Shown: in pieces, positions 7,904 to 17,063 of the stretch
Layout of the letters: the number at the start of each line of letters is the position of its first letter
Numbering within the stretch: position 1 is the first letter of the stretch
Assembly (NCBI RefSeq): GCF_004025585.1
Contig: NZ_QTZO01000018.1
Coordinates: 1-51,179 of the forward strand
Length of the DNA stretch: 51,179 nucleotides
Reading direction: 5' to 3'
Source: Pseudodesulfovibrio sp. S3
GTDB taxonomy: Bacteria > Desulfobacterota > Desulfovibrionia > Desulfovibrionales > Desulfovibrionaceae
Program-made: the position numbers and the translations under genes
The notes under the pieces: model-generated
Seen by the model: only the letters and a program-made list of their open reading frames with translations
The model's database searches: none
What the model was told of the DNA's origin: nothing

Positions 7904-9805
7904 ATGGCAGACGAACAAGACCTCAATAACAGCGTTGACGCACAATTCCGCTTCGCCATGTCCGAAGACGGCATGAAGCTGGGCGTCAACCGTTATTTCC
8001 CTCCCAACGGAGGGAAGGGGCCGAGTGTGGAACTCCTCCGAAGCCAGGTGGCTGCTGCCGGGGTGCAACTCCCCATCGACGAAAACGCTGCCCAGCGCAT
8101 TGTTGACGCCATTGGGCAGAATCAGGAATTCAGGGGCATAACCCTGGTCCGCGGCATTCCGGCCAAAGAGCCCAGGGACGCCACCCTTGTGGCCCTCGGG
8201 GATCTGAATTTCCCCGTCTTCCCCAACGACAGGTTCGTTCGATACCGTCCAGCCCAGGCAGCCGAAACCGGCGAAACCATCGATCGGCGCCCCCTCGCCC
8301 CGGTAGGCAACTTCACCCCGAAGGACATCACCGTGGAAGTCGGCGAAAACGTGGACTGGGACCCGGTCTCAGAAGCTTACATTTCCCGAATATGGGGCAT
8401 GGCCCGGCTCAAGGACGGTGTCATCACAGTGGACCCCATTCCACATATTTCCGACGACGCGGTCCAGGTCACCGGGAGCATGCATCATCAGGATTTCAAG
8501 GGCAAACCCATCACTCCCGCCCGCATAGACAAGGAGTTGCGAGACCTGGGCGTCACCATCGACATTGACCTTGATCTTCTCGACGCCAAACTCAAACAGG
8601 CCGCCGCTCTCGGAGTCACACTCTTTGACCAGACCCTGGTCAAGGGCATTCATCCGGTCCCCGGACGCGACGGGTGGTTGGAATATCTGGTATCCACCCG
8701 CGAGGACGCCGGCATCGAAGACGCTGCCGGACGGCTGGATTTCCGAAACCGGGGAACCTTCCCCATGGCCAAACCGGGACAGGTCATCGGCCGATTGCAC
8801 CATCCCACAGCGGGAGAGGGCGGTATCGACATCTACGGCAAAACCATTCCGGCCCATGCGGGCAACGTGCTGCATGTCCATGCGGGTGAAAACGTCGCTG
8901 TCCAGGAGGACGGCGTCACCTTCATGTCCAAGGCTCAAGGCGTGGTGGTCATGGAAAAAGGCACCCTTTCGGTAACGGAATGCCTTGTCATCCCCGGCAA
9001 CGTGGATTTCACCTCAGGCAACGTGACGGTCGAGCACGGTTCCGTAAAAATCAAGGGGTCCATCCAGGCGGGGTTCTCGGTCTCCGCTCCCGAACATGTT
9101 ATCGTGGAAGGTTCCATTGAAAGCGCCACAGTCTATGCGGGAGGGCTGTTGGAAGTATCAGGCGGCATCCTCATGCCCGACGGCGGCATGATCGTCTGTG
9201 ACGGCCAGGTCGTTGCCAACTACGCAACCAATGCCAAGATCAGGGCTGGAGGCGACGTACATATCGCCAATGAGATCCAGAACTCGTCCATCCAGGCCGG
9301 GGGCAAGCTCTTTGCCACGTCAGGAAAAGGCATCATCCAGGGTGGCACGATCTGCACACGCAAGGGCATGGAAATCAACGAGATCGGCTCCGAGCTGGGC
9401 GTGAACACCACCGTATGCATCCATATCGAAAATGACGAAGACGAAGAGCTGCGCCAGGAACGGGCCAAGGTTTCCCAGGCCATCAAGAAGATCGACAGCG
9501 CCCTGGGCACCGAGCCGCCCGAGATCATCCTCTCCCGGGTACCTGCCGAAAAACGGCCTGCCGTGAAAGAAGTCCTCAAGCACCGAAGGACCCTGGTCAA
9601 CCGGCGCAAGACCTTGAGCGAGGAAATCAACCAACTGATGCTGAAGCGTCAGGAAGAAATGAACAACGTGGATATCAAGATCCTGAAGCTCGTGCATCCC
9701 GGCACTGTCATCAAATTCGGAAACAAGGGGAAAGAGATCGGCAAACGGCTGGAAGCATCGACCTTTTACTGGGACGTACACCATCGTGACGTTGCAGTGA
9801 AATAG
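7904..9805 (+). CDS. FapA family protein (DUF342, flagellar assembly protein A-like)
   Basis: The 633-residue cytoplasmic protein has the DUF342 arrangement. There is an N-terminal region, then a right-handed beta-helix (about 330-500) with repeated Gly/Val-rich rungs such as GNVTVEHGSVKIKGSI and NEIQNSSIQAGGKL. A charged C-terminal coiled coil (about 500-600) follows. Family members have been linked to flagellar assembly and, in Vibrio, to glucose-linked phosphotransferase signalling; the role here is inferred. It lies two genes from fliJ/motE. GGTGA precedes the ATG. Its stop is 3 nt from the convergent truA stop, leaving no room for a terminator between them. Confidence 0.8.
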   Translation: MADEQDLNNSVDAQFRFAMSEDGMKLGVNRYFPPNGGKGPSVELLRSQVAAAGVQLPIDENAAQRIVDAIGQNQEFRGITLVRGIPAKEPRDATLVALGDLNFPVFPNDRFVRYRPAQAAETGETIDRRPLAPVGNFTPKDITVEVGENVDWDPVSEAYISRIWGMARLKDGVITVDPIPHISDDAVQVTGSMHHQDFKGKPITPARIDKELRDLGVTIDIDLDLLDAKLKQAAALGVTLFDQTLVKGIHPVPGRDGWLEYLVSTREDAGIEDAAGRLDFRNRGTFPMAKPGQVIGRLHHPTAGEGGIDIYGKTIPAHAGNVLHVHAGENVAVQEDGVTFMSKAQGVVVMEKGTLSVTECLVIPGNVDFTSGNVTVEHGSVKIKGSIQAGFSVSAPEHVIVEGSIESATVYAGGLLEVSGGILMPDGGMIVCDGQVVANYATNAKIRAGGDVHIANEIQNSSIQAGGKLFATSGKGIIQGGTICTRKGMEINEIGSELGVNTTVCIHIENDEDEELRQERAKVSQAIKKIDSALGTEPPEIILSRVPAEKRPAVKEVLKHRRTLVNRRKTLSEEINQLMLKRQEEMNNVDIKILKLVHPGTVIKFGNKGKEIGKRLEASTFYWDVHHRDVAVK

Positions 9806-9808
9806 GCA

Positions 9809-10555
9809 TCAGGCAGGATAGTCCACGCGAACCAGGGTCAGCCCCTGCGGCGGCACCGTGGCCGGTGCGCACGTCCGGTCGCCCGACACGAGAATGGCCC
9901 GGACCTCCTCCGTGGTGAGTTTGCCTCGGCCGCAGGCCACCATACACCCCATCAGATTGCGCACCATCTGTTTCAGGAAACCGGTTGCCGTGAACCGCCA
10001 GACCGACTCATGGCCGGTGACGCCTTCCTGCCGCGAGATGCCGGAGACGGTCCGGACAGTGGACCCGACGTCGGTGCCCACGTTCTGGAAGGCCGCGAAA
10101 TCATGCTCGCCCGCAAGGATGCGGGCGGCCGCCTCCATGCGCTCGAAATCCACCGGCCCGCAATTCCAGACATAGCGGCTGCGCTGCGGCAGACAGAACA
10201 TGCGCTCATGCCACAAAGCATATTCATAGGTCTTGGCCCTGGCCCAGTACCGGGCGTGAAAATCGTCAGGCACAGGCACGGCGTCCAGCACCCGCACATC
10301 CGGGGGAAGCAACCCGTTCAGACTTCGCTGCCACGTCAGGCCGCGCCGCTTTTCGGCGCAATCGAAATGGACAACCTGCCCCAGGGCGTGCACCCCGGAA
10401 TCCGTGCGGCCCGAGCCGTGAACCCGCACCTTCGTTCCAAGAATGACTTCGAGGGCCTTCTCCAACTCACCCTGCACGGTCCGATCTCTAGGCTGCAACT
10501 GCCATCCGCAGAAATCCGTGCCGTCATAGGCCAATGTCAGTTTGATACGGGTCAT
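9809..10555 (-). CDS. truA: tRNA pseudouridine(38-40) synthase
   Basis: The 248-residue TruA isomerises uridines 38-40 of the tRNA anticodon arm. The catalytic Asp lies in GRTDSGVHALGQ (near residue 55) and the N terminus KLTLAYDGTDFCGWQ is typical. The chosen ATG at 10555 begins MTRIKLTLAYDG; the longer frame adds 21 residues without similarity. The fliJ-motE terminator lies immediately upstream, so truA probably has its own promoter or depends on readthrough. Confidence 0.95.
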   Translation of the reverse strand: MTRIKLTLAYDGTDFCGWQLQPRDRTVQGELEKALEVILGTKVRVHGSGRTDSGVHALGQVVHFDCAEKRRGLTWQRSLNGLLPPDVRVLDAVPVPDDFHARYWARAKTYEYALWHERMFCLPQRSRYVWNCGPVDFERMEAAARILAGEHDFAAFQNVGTDVGSTVRTVSGISRQEGVTGHESVWRFTATGFLKQMVRNLMGCMVACGRGKLTTEEVRAILVSGDRTCAPATVPPQGLTLVRVDYPA

Positions 10556-10599
10556 GTGCAAGGTATACGCCAAGGCTTTACGCAGTTCAATAACGGACA

Positions 10600-10635
10600 A
10601 AACAACAAAAACGGGCAACCCGTAAGGGCTGCCCG
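10600..10635 (-). terminator. Intrinsic terminator of the fliJ-motE unit
   Basis: On the minus strand CGGGCAGCCC, a TTA loop and a GGGTTGCCCG arm are followed by the T-rich GTTTTTGTTGTTTTG. It lies 27 nt after the stop of the motE-like gene. Confidence 0.8.
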
Positions 10636-10661
10636 CGCATCAGGTTCGTCTGCGCAAATCA

Positions 10662-11336
10662 CTATTGACTTTCGAATGGGATTTGCAATTTGGTCAGTGC
10701 CTCCGACAACTTGGCGGCCTTCTTGGCCTCCACGAACGACAGGATTTCGCCTGCCTGTCTTCCGCGCATACCCGAGAGCACCTTCACGGCCAGGTCATCG
10801 TCCATGCTCTGCAAAATTTCCGCAGCCTTCTTGGCCTTGGTGTTGGAGATCATGTCCACAAGCTGCTTGACGCGCATGTCCTTGATTTCCTTGGCCTCGT
10901 CCAGCATGGACTTGATCTCGGAATGAAGTTTCCGGACCTTTTCGGCCTCAGCCTTGATGGACGCTTCCATCTCCTTGAGGGTGCGCTCCTTGATGGCCAA
11001 TTCCTCTTCCTTGCGCTTGAGGGCCTTCCATTCCTGAGGCAGATCGTCCTCTGTACGAGGCTTGACGGCCGTATCCAACGCCTGCTCTTCCTTGGCCGCA
11101 CGGTTGGCTTCGGAATCTGCCTTGTCGGCTATGGGGGTGGGGACGGCCTCGGCCTTGTCTTCAGCGGCCACGGCTACCCCCGGAATTCCGTCAGGAAGCG
11201 CGTTTTTCACCATTTTCAGCGTCATAGAATCGACACTAAGCATGCCGAACACGGCCAGTTTCAACAGGGCCAGAAAAACGAGACTGACAAGAACCTTAGA
11301 TATCCTTAGGTTCGTACCGGAGCGTTGCCATTTCAT
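10662..11336 (-). CDS. MotE-like / MgtE N-domain flagellar stator chaperone candidate
   Basis: The 224-residue protein has one N-terminal membrane segment (about residues 14-34), then an Ala/Glu/Lys-rich linker and a long coiled coil (about 85-150). It ends with an MgtE-N-like helical domain (about 155-224, with KKAAEILQSMDDDLAVKVLSGM split by family-typical turns). MotE of Helicobacter has this layout and helps MotB fold; that function is known there and inferred here. The ATG at 11336, with GAGAAGAG upstream, is preferred over 11372. The gene overlaps the end of fliJ by 41 bp and is followed by a terminator. Confidence 0.75.
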   Translation of the reverse strand: MKWQRSGTNLRISKVLVSLVFLALLKLAVFGMLSVDSMTLKMVKNALPDGIPGVAVAAEDKAEAVPTPIADKADSEANRAAKEEQALDTAVKPRTEDDLPQEWKALKRKEEELAIKERTLKEMEASIKAEAEKVRKLHSEIKSMLDEAKEIKDMRVKQLVDMISNTKAKKAAEILQSMDDDLAVKVLSGMRGRQAGEILSFVEAKKAAKLSEALTKLQIPFESQ

Positions 11337-11736
11337 CGTTTTCTTTCTCTTCTCGAGCGTTTTCTTCTTCATGATGCTTCTTGGATTGCGTTTCCTTGAG
11401 CTTCTCCAGGAGCTTCTTGTCCCTGGAGCGTTCCACGGCCTCCGTCAGACATCTTTGCAATTTGAGTTCCAAACTGTTCAGATCCACCCGCACAATGGAG
11501 ATGTCCTGCTCCAGGGCCTGTTTGTACTGCCGCCACAACCACATGTCATTGGTGGACTTACGTGACTCGAGCTCTGCCTCCAGGTGGGCCTGCATCCGTG
11601 TTTCGAGGTCGGCCAAAACCTCGGCCTGAGCATCGCGGAGCGCCTTGGCCCGGCTCAGGGCCGCCTTGGCCTGCTCCTCCAACTGTTCCCGAAAATCAAG
11701 AACCTTGTCGAGCTTGAACTTAAACGGTTTGACCAT
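11296..11736 (-). CDS. fliJ: Flagellar export protein FliJ
   Basis: The 146-residue protein is almost entirely a charged coiled coil and starts FKFKLDKVLDFREQLEEQA, the FliJ N-terminal pattern. FliJ is the stalk of the FliI ATPase in the flagellar type III export gate. It lies between the 57-aa Cys protein and the motE-like gene in one transcript. Other export genes (fliH, fliI) are not in this window on this strand, so this is a split flagellar cluster. Confidence 0.85.
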   Translation of the reverse strand: MVKPFKFKLDKVLDFREQLEEQAKAALSRAKALRDAQAEVLADLETRMQAHLEAELESRKSTNDMWLWRQYKQALEQDISIVRVDLNSLELKLQRCLTEAVERSRDKKLLEKLKETQSKKHHEEENAREEKENDEMATLRYEPKDI

Positions 11737-11778
11737 GCCTGTTTCTTGCCATGAATCCCGGTTCAGGGGAAGGGTACT

Positions 11779-11952
11779 CTACTTCGACGGTGTGACCGGA
11801 TTTCCGGCCAACCCGCAATAACCCTTTTCCCGGTCCTTATCCGCCCACCGCCACATCATGCACAGGGTCACCTGACACATCTTCATCTTGTCGTCGCTGG
11901 TCTTGAGCAGGGGACAGAACATGAATTTGGCATCATCTTCAGTGACAATCAT
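11779..11952 (-). CDS. 57-aa cysteine-containing small protein
   Basis: This is a short frame with a textbook ribosome-binding site (AAAGGAGGTTCTG then ATG). The product begins MIVTEDDAKFMFCPLLKTSD and ends CGLAGNPVTPSK. It contains four Cys (residues 13, 26, 31 and 46), with acidic and Met-rich stretches, so metal or redox binding is possible but unproven. It sits 42 nt upstream of fliJ on the same strand and may be the first gene of that unit. The strong terminator just upstream (11971-12005) isolates it from the preceding gene. I do not recognise the family. Confidence 0.75.
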   Translation of the reverse strand: MIVTEDDAKFMFCPLLKTSDDKMKMCQVTLCMMWRWADKDREKGYCGLAGNPVTPSK

Positions 11953-11970
11953 CAGAACCTCCTTTGAAAT

Positions 11971-12005
11971 GAGAAAACGGCGCGCCGTTTCTCACGACGC
12001 GCCGT
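11971..12005 (-). terminator. Intrinsic terminator after the unknown secreted-protein gene
   Basis: On the minus strand ACGGCGCG pairs with CGCGCCGT across a 13-nt loop, followed by TTTTCTC. It lies 27 nt after the stop at 12033 and 19 nt before the next start. Confidence 0.75.
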
Positions 12006-12032
12006 CAATATACCGTGCATTGCCCAATTCGG

Positions 12033-13319
12033 CTAGCTTTCAGGCTGTATCCCGACCTTGGCCAGGTTCTCGTCGGTCACGACAGACTCCGCCACTGCAG
12101 GAGCAGGCTTGGTTCCCACGGTGACCAGGGTCTCCATGCCGAGCAGTGACTTGAGCGTTTCCAGGGCCAAAACGGAACGGCGCGCCTCGGCGTCCAGAAC
12201 TTCTGCATATCCGCCGTTCTCGATGACGTCGGCATAATCCCCCTTCTTCAACTTGGGATCATCCTTGAACCGGGCCTCGAAATTGCGGGCATACTGCCGG
12301 ATCATGACATCCATTTCAATGTCGGACATGGAAAGGACGTTCTGAAGACCTTCAACAAGATATTCCGGCGTCAAATCGGTGGACTCGACCACCTTGGAAA
12401 AACTGCGCACATAGCGAAGTGTTCCGTCATAGATATGGCTCCGCTTGACCACGTTCATGCCTGCCCACCCCGCCTGAAGCCACTTGAAAAGGAACACCGT
12501 ACTTCTGGGGGCCTGGGGGTCCTGCTCGACGAACACCTGGACCGAGCCTGAGTCATAGGTGAAGGTGTCCATCCAGCCGATCATGCCGCGGTTCAATCCC
12601 TCGAGACCGGAGTAGAAATAGTCCCACTGCTTGTCGTCGAGGATGGCACCCTTGCGACCGACATCGGATTTGCCTTCCTGCTGGGAGACGGAAATGAGCA
12701 CGTTCTTGCCGTTGTGCTTGAGCAGGATCATCAGCCTGTTCAGGTTGTACCCGTAATAGGCCTCTGCAAAGGAATCGGGCGTGGTCACCTCAAACTCGCG
12801 TCCACGCGTGATCACAGGTTCGCTCAAGGTGGGCAATTCTTCCCACAGCCCCCTGCTCCGGCTGAGAAAATCACTGCCCTCATGCCAGCCGGACATCCTC
12901 AGGACTGCGGGGCAGAGCAGATAGTTGGGGATGGCTGGATTATAGAAATACTTGAGGATACTGGTAAGATCAGTGGCCACATTCTGACGGAGACAAATGG
13001 CCCGGCCGCCAAAGCGTTTGGCCGGTTCGATATCCTTGGGATCGGCTTCAACATCGATGACGAAATCCAACATGGAGGAGATTTCCGCCACCGAAAGGGG
13101 AACAGAGGGGTCCTGAAGCACCGAGAACAGATGCCCCAGCCCCTTTTCGACGTCTGCCGCCAACGGGTCGGGCTTCACGGACAATTTCACATCCATGATA
13201 CCCTCGGGATCTTCCGCCATGGCGGAAACGACAATGACGAAACACAGAACCAGGAGGCCTGTCATCATATAAAAAGAGCCTCTAAGCAGAGGCAACACAT
13301 TGATTTTGTTTTTTTTCAT
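12033..13319 (-). CDS. Secreted protein of unknown function (428 aa)
   Basis: I do not recognise this family. Residues about 13-36 form a signal peptide or single anchor (MMTGLLVLCFVIVVSAMAED). The rest is a soluble, probably periplasmic domain with mixed alpha/beta character, many aromatic residues and only two Cys. The start at 13319 (MKKNKINVLP) gives a normal signal peptide; no good Shine-Dalgarno is visible, and the inner Met pair at residues 17-18 is an alternative. It is flanked by dinB upstream and a terminator downstream, with no operon partner. Its position next to the flagellar unit may be chance. Confidence 0.7.
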   Translation of the reverse strand: MKKNKINVLPLLRGSFYMMTGLLVLCFVIVVSAMAEDPEGIMDVKLSVKPDPLAADVEKGLGHLFSVLQDPSVPLSVAEISSMLDFVIDVEADPKDIEPAKRFGGRAICLRQNVATDLTSILKYFYNPAIPNYLLCPAVLRMSGWHEGSDFLSRSRGLWEELPTLSEPVITRGREFEVTTPDSFAEAYYGYNLNRLMILLKHNGKNVLISVSQQEGKSDVGRKGAILDDKQWDYFYSGLEGLNRGMIGWMDTFTYDSGSVQVFVEQDPQAPRSTVFLFKWLQAGWAGMNVVKRSHIYDGTLRYVRSFSKVVESTDLTPEYLVEGLQNVLSMSDIEMDVMIRQYARNFEARFKDDPKLKKGDYADVIENGGYAEVLDAEARRSVLALETLKSLLGMETLVTVGTKPAPAVAESVVTDENLAKVGIQPES

Positions 13320-13442
13320 GTAGTATACTTGGCTGAATTTCGGCCTGCACGCAGCAGACGCTGTTTCTCTGTCTTGATGCATTCTATGTAGTAATCTTCC
13401 TCGACTTTGGCAAGCCGGAAACAACCATTCTAATTCACCGGA

Positions 13443-14630
13443 TCAATCTGCTGAATTCGTTGGTTTTTTATTGAACTCCAACAATTCTACCCTTGTGACG
13501 GCCTTGCCACCGAATTTTCGCCGCACCGCATCCACGGCCTTGTCCAACTCGCTGGTGGCCTCCACCTTGTGCGGCTCCTCTTCGAACAAATTCACCTGCC
13601 GGGTCCGTGTACCGAAGTTAGAGACCCCCACTCCGATCAGCCTGACAGCCCGGACCAGCTCAACCTGTTTCAGCAATGCGCAGGCGGTCTCGAAGATGAC
13701 GGCGGTGTTGTCCGTACGTACTTCCAGGCTTTTGGAACGGGTAATCTGCTTGAAATCCGAAAATTTGATCTTCAGGGTCACGGTGCGCCCCCTGTAGCCA
13801 TGGCGGCGCAGGTCTTCACCAACGCGCTCGGACTGGGCCAACAACCATTTTCTGAGCACCAGGCGGTCTGTGGTGTCTTGGTGAAAGGTATTCTCCGCGC
13901 TGCAACTCTTGGCGGCCTCGGTGACCCTCACGGGATTGGGGTCGATACCGCACGCCCGATCATGCAGGGCGCCGCCGTATTTGCCCAGCCGCTCCTCCCA
14001 ATGCTCCCTCGGTTTGAGCAGGACATCCCCGCAGGTGTTCACCCCCAATCGTTTCAGGATTTCCACCAGCTTCGCGCCCACGCCCGGAATTTTCCGAACC
14101 GGCAGGGTGCGCAGAAAATCATGCATTTCTTCATGGCCAATGATGTACATGCCGTCCGGCTTGTCCATGTCCGAAGCGATCTTGGCCAGGAACCGGACAG
14201 GGGCCGCACCCACCGAACAGGTCAGTCCCGTGACCTCTCTCATCCGTGCCTTGATGCGCCGCCCCACCTCTTCAATGGGACCGAACAGCCGTTCCAAACC
14301 AGTGCCGTCCAGGTATGCCTCGTCCACACTGGCCTGCTCCACGGTGGGCGAGAACTCCTTCAGCACCCCCATCACCTGGCCGGATATTTCCTTGTAGCGC
14401 TTCATACGGCCGGGTACGAGAATGATCCCCGGGCAGAGCTGACGTGCCTTGACCACGCTCATGGCAGACCGCACACCGTATTGCCGTACCTCGTAACTGG
14501 CTGCCGACACCACGCTGCGATCCGAGGTGCCGCCCACGGCCACGGGCTTTCCACGCAATTCAGGGTTATCGAGCTGCTCAACAGACGCAAAAAAAGCGTC
14601 CATGTCTATGTGGAGTATCCATCTCAGCAT
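13443..14630 (-). CDS. dinB: DNA polymerase IV
   Basis: The 395-residue Y-family translesion polymerase has HIDMDAFFASVEQ at its N terminus and SVDEAYLD for the second catalytic acidic pair. It has a helix-hairpin-helix thumb (VRKIPGVGAKLVEILKRLG) and a complete little-finger domain. The C terminus (about NLFEEEP onward) is close to, but not an exact, clamp-binding motif. The frame opens 19 codons upstream, but ATG 14630 begins the conserved MLRWILHIDMD. GGAAGG lies about 12 nt before it. No LexA-type box was identified upstream. Confidence 0.95.
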   Translation of the reverse strand: MLRWILHIDMDAFFASVEQLDNPELRGKPVAVGGTSDRSVVSAASYEVRQYGVRSAMSVVKARQLCPGIILVPGRMKRYKEISGQVMGVLKEFSPTVEQASVDEAYLDGTGLERLFGPIEEVGRRIKARMREVTGLTCSVGAAPVRFLAKIASDMDKPDGMYIIGHEEMHDFLRTLPVRKIPGVGAKLVEILKRLGVNTCGDVLLKPREHWEERLGKYGGALHDRACGIDPNPVRVTEAAKSCSAENTFHQDTTDRLVLRKWLLAQSERVGEDLRRHGYRGRTVTLKIKFSDFKQITRSKSLEVRTDNTAVIFETACALLKQVELVRAVRLIGVGVSNFGTRTRQVNLFEEEPHKVEATSELDKAVDAVRRKFGGKAVTRVELLEFNKKPTNSAD

Positions 14631-14711
14631 ATGCCCGATATCCTTCCTGTCCGAGACCCGGTTGTTAAGGATGGGGAAAGGCGTCACCGCGTAACGGCCA
14701 CCGAAGGCACC

Positions 14712-16094
14712 CTAGGCGTCCATACCGGCCATGCAGGCCCGGACAAAGGATTGGGCCATCTCCGGACGGCTGCCGAAATGGAGATGAACATAGGAACCGA
14801 GGACATTGCCCATCTGGAACCCTTCCTGCGCGTCGATGCGCCCCTTGCGCCCGGTCATGGCATACACTGACTGAAGCCCTTCATTATCCTTGATGGACGA
14901 GTAGTGAAATTCGTGCCCACGCGCCATGATTCCGGCAGGACCGAGAACCGTGTCCGCCTGGGTGGTGATTTCACGGTACCCCAACGCTCTGAATTTATCG
15001 GACATCTCAGCCCGGATCGGAAAGGCCCCGGCCATGGCGTACCGACCGCGCCCGGTAATGATGTCGTTCATGAGAAACATGAACCCGCCGCATTCGGCAT
15101 AAACAGGGCGGCCGGATTCGCAGAATTCCTTGATTTCCCGCCGCAAACGGGTGTTCTGCCCCAATTCGAAGGCATAGAGTTCCGGGTAGCCGCCTCCCAG
15201 GTACAGACCATCCAGATGCTCCGGCAGATGGGTGTCCGCGAGGGGCGAAAATTCAACCAATTTGGCCCCGGCCCCCCGAAGAAGACGGAGATTTTCCTCA
15301 TAGTAAAAACAAAAGGCATTGTCCCTGGCCAGCCCGATGGTCACCCTGGACAGTTTCGGCACCGGTTCGAAAAGGGGTACCGCCTCGATCTCAGGCAGTG
15401 TTTCAAGCAAATGATCCGGGTCCAATCCGGTCTCCACCCAATCAGCCAGCCTTTGGTATCGAGCCATATCCGGTCCTTCCCGGTCGGGGGTGACCAGGCC
15501 GAGATGACGGGAAGGCGTGACTATTTCCTCATCGCGACCGAGGCAGCCGAGCACGGGAACATCCGGGACCAGGGTCATGGCCTCCCGGAGAAGCTCCGCA
15601 TGAGACGGGCTGCCCACTCGATTGAATATGACCCCGGCGATGTTCACCTGGGGATCGAAATCAGCATATCCGGCCACCAATGCGGCTGCCGATCGGGCCA
15701 TGGACCGTGCGTCCACCACAAGGATGACAGGCAATCCCAGGATCTTGGCCATCTGTCCCGTGGAACCGTGGTCCTCGGTACCGGAGATGCCGTCGAACAA
15801 CCCCATGACCCCTTCGATCACGGCCACGTCGCACCCGGCGGCATACCGGTTGAAGATGTCCAGGTTGGTGACTTCGTCGAGCATCCAGCCGTCCAGATTG
15901 TGACTCGGCACAGGCTTGCCGTCTACGGCGCAGGCCAGGGAATGATGGCCGGGGTCGATGAAATCAGGACCGCACTTGAAGGGTTGCACCTTCATGCCCC
16001 TGCGTGCAAGGGAAGCCATCAATCCAAGAGAGATGGAGGTCTTGCCGCACCCACTGTGCGTTCCTGCCATGACGATAGCTTTGACCTTGCTCAT
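14712..16094 (-). CDS. cobB: Cobyrinate a,c-diamide synthase
   Basis: The 460-residue CobB/CbiA amidates the a and c carboxylates of cobyrinate using ATP and glutamine. The P-loop AGTHSGCGKTSISLG is at residues 11-25. The C-terminal class-I glutaminase domain starts near residue 245 and has the nucleophile Cys in VYAECGGFMFL and LYLGGGYPELYA upstream. Anaerobes use the CbiA variant (cobalt already inserted), so cbiA may be the better name. GGAG precedes the ATG. It probably shares a transcript with the TPR gene 30 nt upstream. Confidence 0.93.
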   Translation of the reverse strand: MSKVKAIVMAGTHSGCGKTSISLGLMASLARRGMKVQPFKCGPDFIDPGHHSLACAVDGKPVPSHNLDGWMLDEVTNLDIFNRYAAGCDVAVIEGVMGLFDGISGTEDHGSTGQMAKILGLPVILVVDARSMARSAAALVAGYADFDPQVNIAGVIFNRVGSPSHAELLREAMTLVPDVPVLGCLGRDEEIVTPSRHLGLVTPDREGPDMARYQRLADWVETGLDPDHLLETLPEIEAVPLFEPVPKLSRVTIGLARDNAFCFYYEENLRLLRGAGAKLVEFSPLADTHLPEHLDGLYLGGGYPELYAFELGQNTRLRREIKEFCESGRPVYAECGGFMFLMNDIITGRGRYAMAGAFPIRAEMSDKFRALGYREITTQADTVLGPAGIMARGHEFHYSSIKDNEGLQSVYAMTGRKGRIDAQEGFQMGNVLGSYVHLHFGSRPEMAQSFVRACMAGMDA

Positions 16095-16124
16095 GCGGAT
16101 CTCCGTGATGCGATCCCGTTATTC

Positions 16125-16862
16125 CTATACCAGGCCCTTTTTCGTCAGATACTCCATCATCTTCTTGCCTTCGGGATGGGACGGAGCCAGTTGCAGGCAT
16201 CGGGTCACCGCCTCGGCGCATTTGGCCCAATCCTGACGTTCATACTGGGCGCGGGCCAAGTTGTACCAGAGATTCTCGTCATTCGCGGACAACTCCAGAG
16301 CGCGTCGGTAGTAGTCCACGGCCTGACCGATCAGGTTGTTCTTGCGCAGGGCGATACCGTACTCGTTGAACAGGTGCTTGTGATCGTCCTCAAATACGGA
16401 ATCTATCCTGATAATCCTGTCAAATACACTCTTGGCCTTTTCCTCTTCGCCCCGCGCAAGAAGGCACAGGCCAATGCCGAAGTTGGCCCGCACATTCTGC
16501 TCGTCGAGGTTCAGCGCATTGGCGTACTCATACTCGGCAGTAAAATTTTCACCCCGTTTGCGGAACTTGTCACCGCGAGCAACAGACTTCTGCACCTTGC
16601 GCAGGTTGCCTATCACTTCACTGTACAACTGCGGCATGGGCAAATAGTCCGACAGCAATTCGTCCTTGGTGATGGTTTCCACCGGGCCGAACGGAACATG
16701 CTTATTATTCAGCCCCTGGAGCTCGATCACCCCGTTCTCCACCTCCCTGACATAGTACAGGGCGGTTTGTTTGGCACGCCGCGCCGTGGTGCCGGTGCCG
16801 ATCTTGGCCATGCGTTCGATGGAAAATACGCTTTCAATCAGTCCGTTCTCATTCGTCGTCAT
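16125..16862 (-). CDS. Tetratricopeptide-repeat protein
   Basis: The 245-residue cytoplasmic protein has an N-terminal region of about 80 residues with no clear family (ARRAKQTALYYVREVENG). At least three TPR units follow from about residue 100 to 240 (for example AVDYYRRALELSANDENLW and CAEAVTRCLQLAPSHPEG). Such repeats mediate protein contacts, and no partner can be named. It has no signal peptide. AAGAGAA lies ahead of the ATG. It is 30 nt upstream of cobB, likely co-transcribed, with no obvious link in function. Confidence 0.8.
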   Translation of the reverse strand: MTTNENGLIESVFSIERMAKIGTGTTARRAKQTALYYVREVENGVIELQGLNNKHVPFGPVETITKDELLSDYLPMPQLYSEVIGNLRKVQKSVARGDKFRKRGENFTAEYEYANALNLDEQNVRANFGIGLCLLARGEEEKAKSVFDRIIRIDSVFEDDHKHLFNEYGIALRKNNLIGQAVDYYRRALELSANDENLWYNLARAQYERQDWAKCAEAVTRCLQLAPSHPEGKKMMEYLTKKGLV

Positions 16863-17063
16863 AGTGAATTCTCTTTCGTTGAAATGTCCGGCACCGCCAT
16901 CAACGGCATCTCCTGTTCAATGATACACGGGATTGATCCGGATAGGAAGTCCGTTGAATATCTGACGATGCCGAATCCGGCGTCCGGCGCAGAACAAAAT
17001 GTTCCCGAAGCATGTCGGTACCAGATAGCCGCAAAAAATTGAGACTGCCCCTTGAGAGCGCCC

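Noticed and set aside
14904-17042. 712-codon frame on + opposite cobB and the TPR gene
   Set aside because: It spans two well-supported genes on the other strand and has no family sequence of its own.
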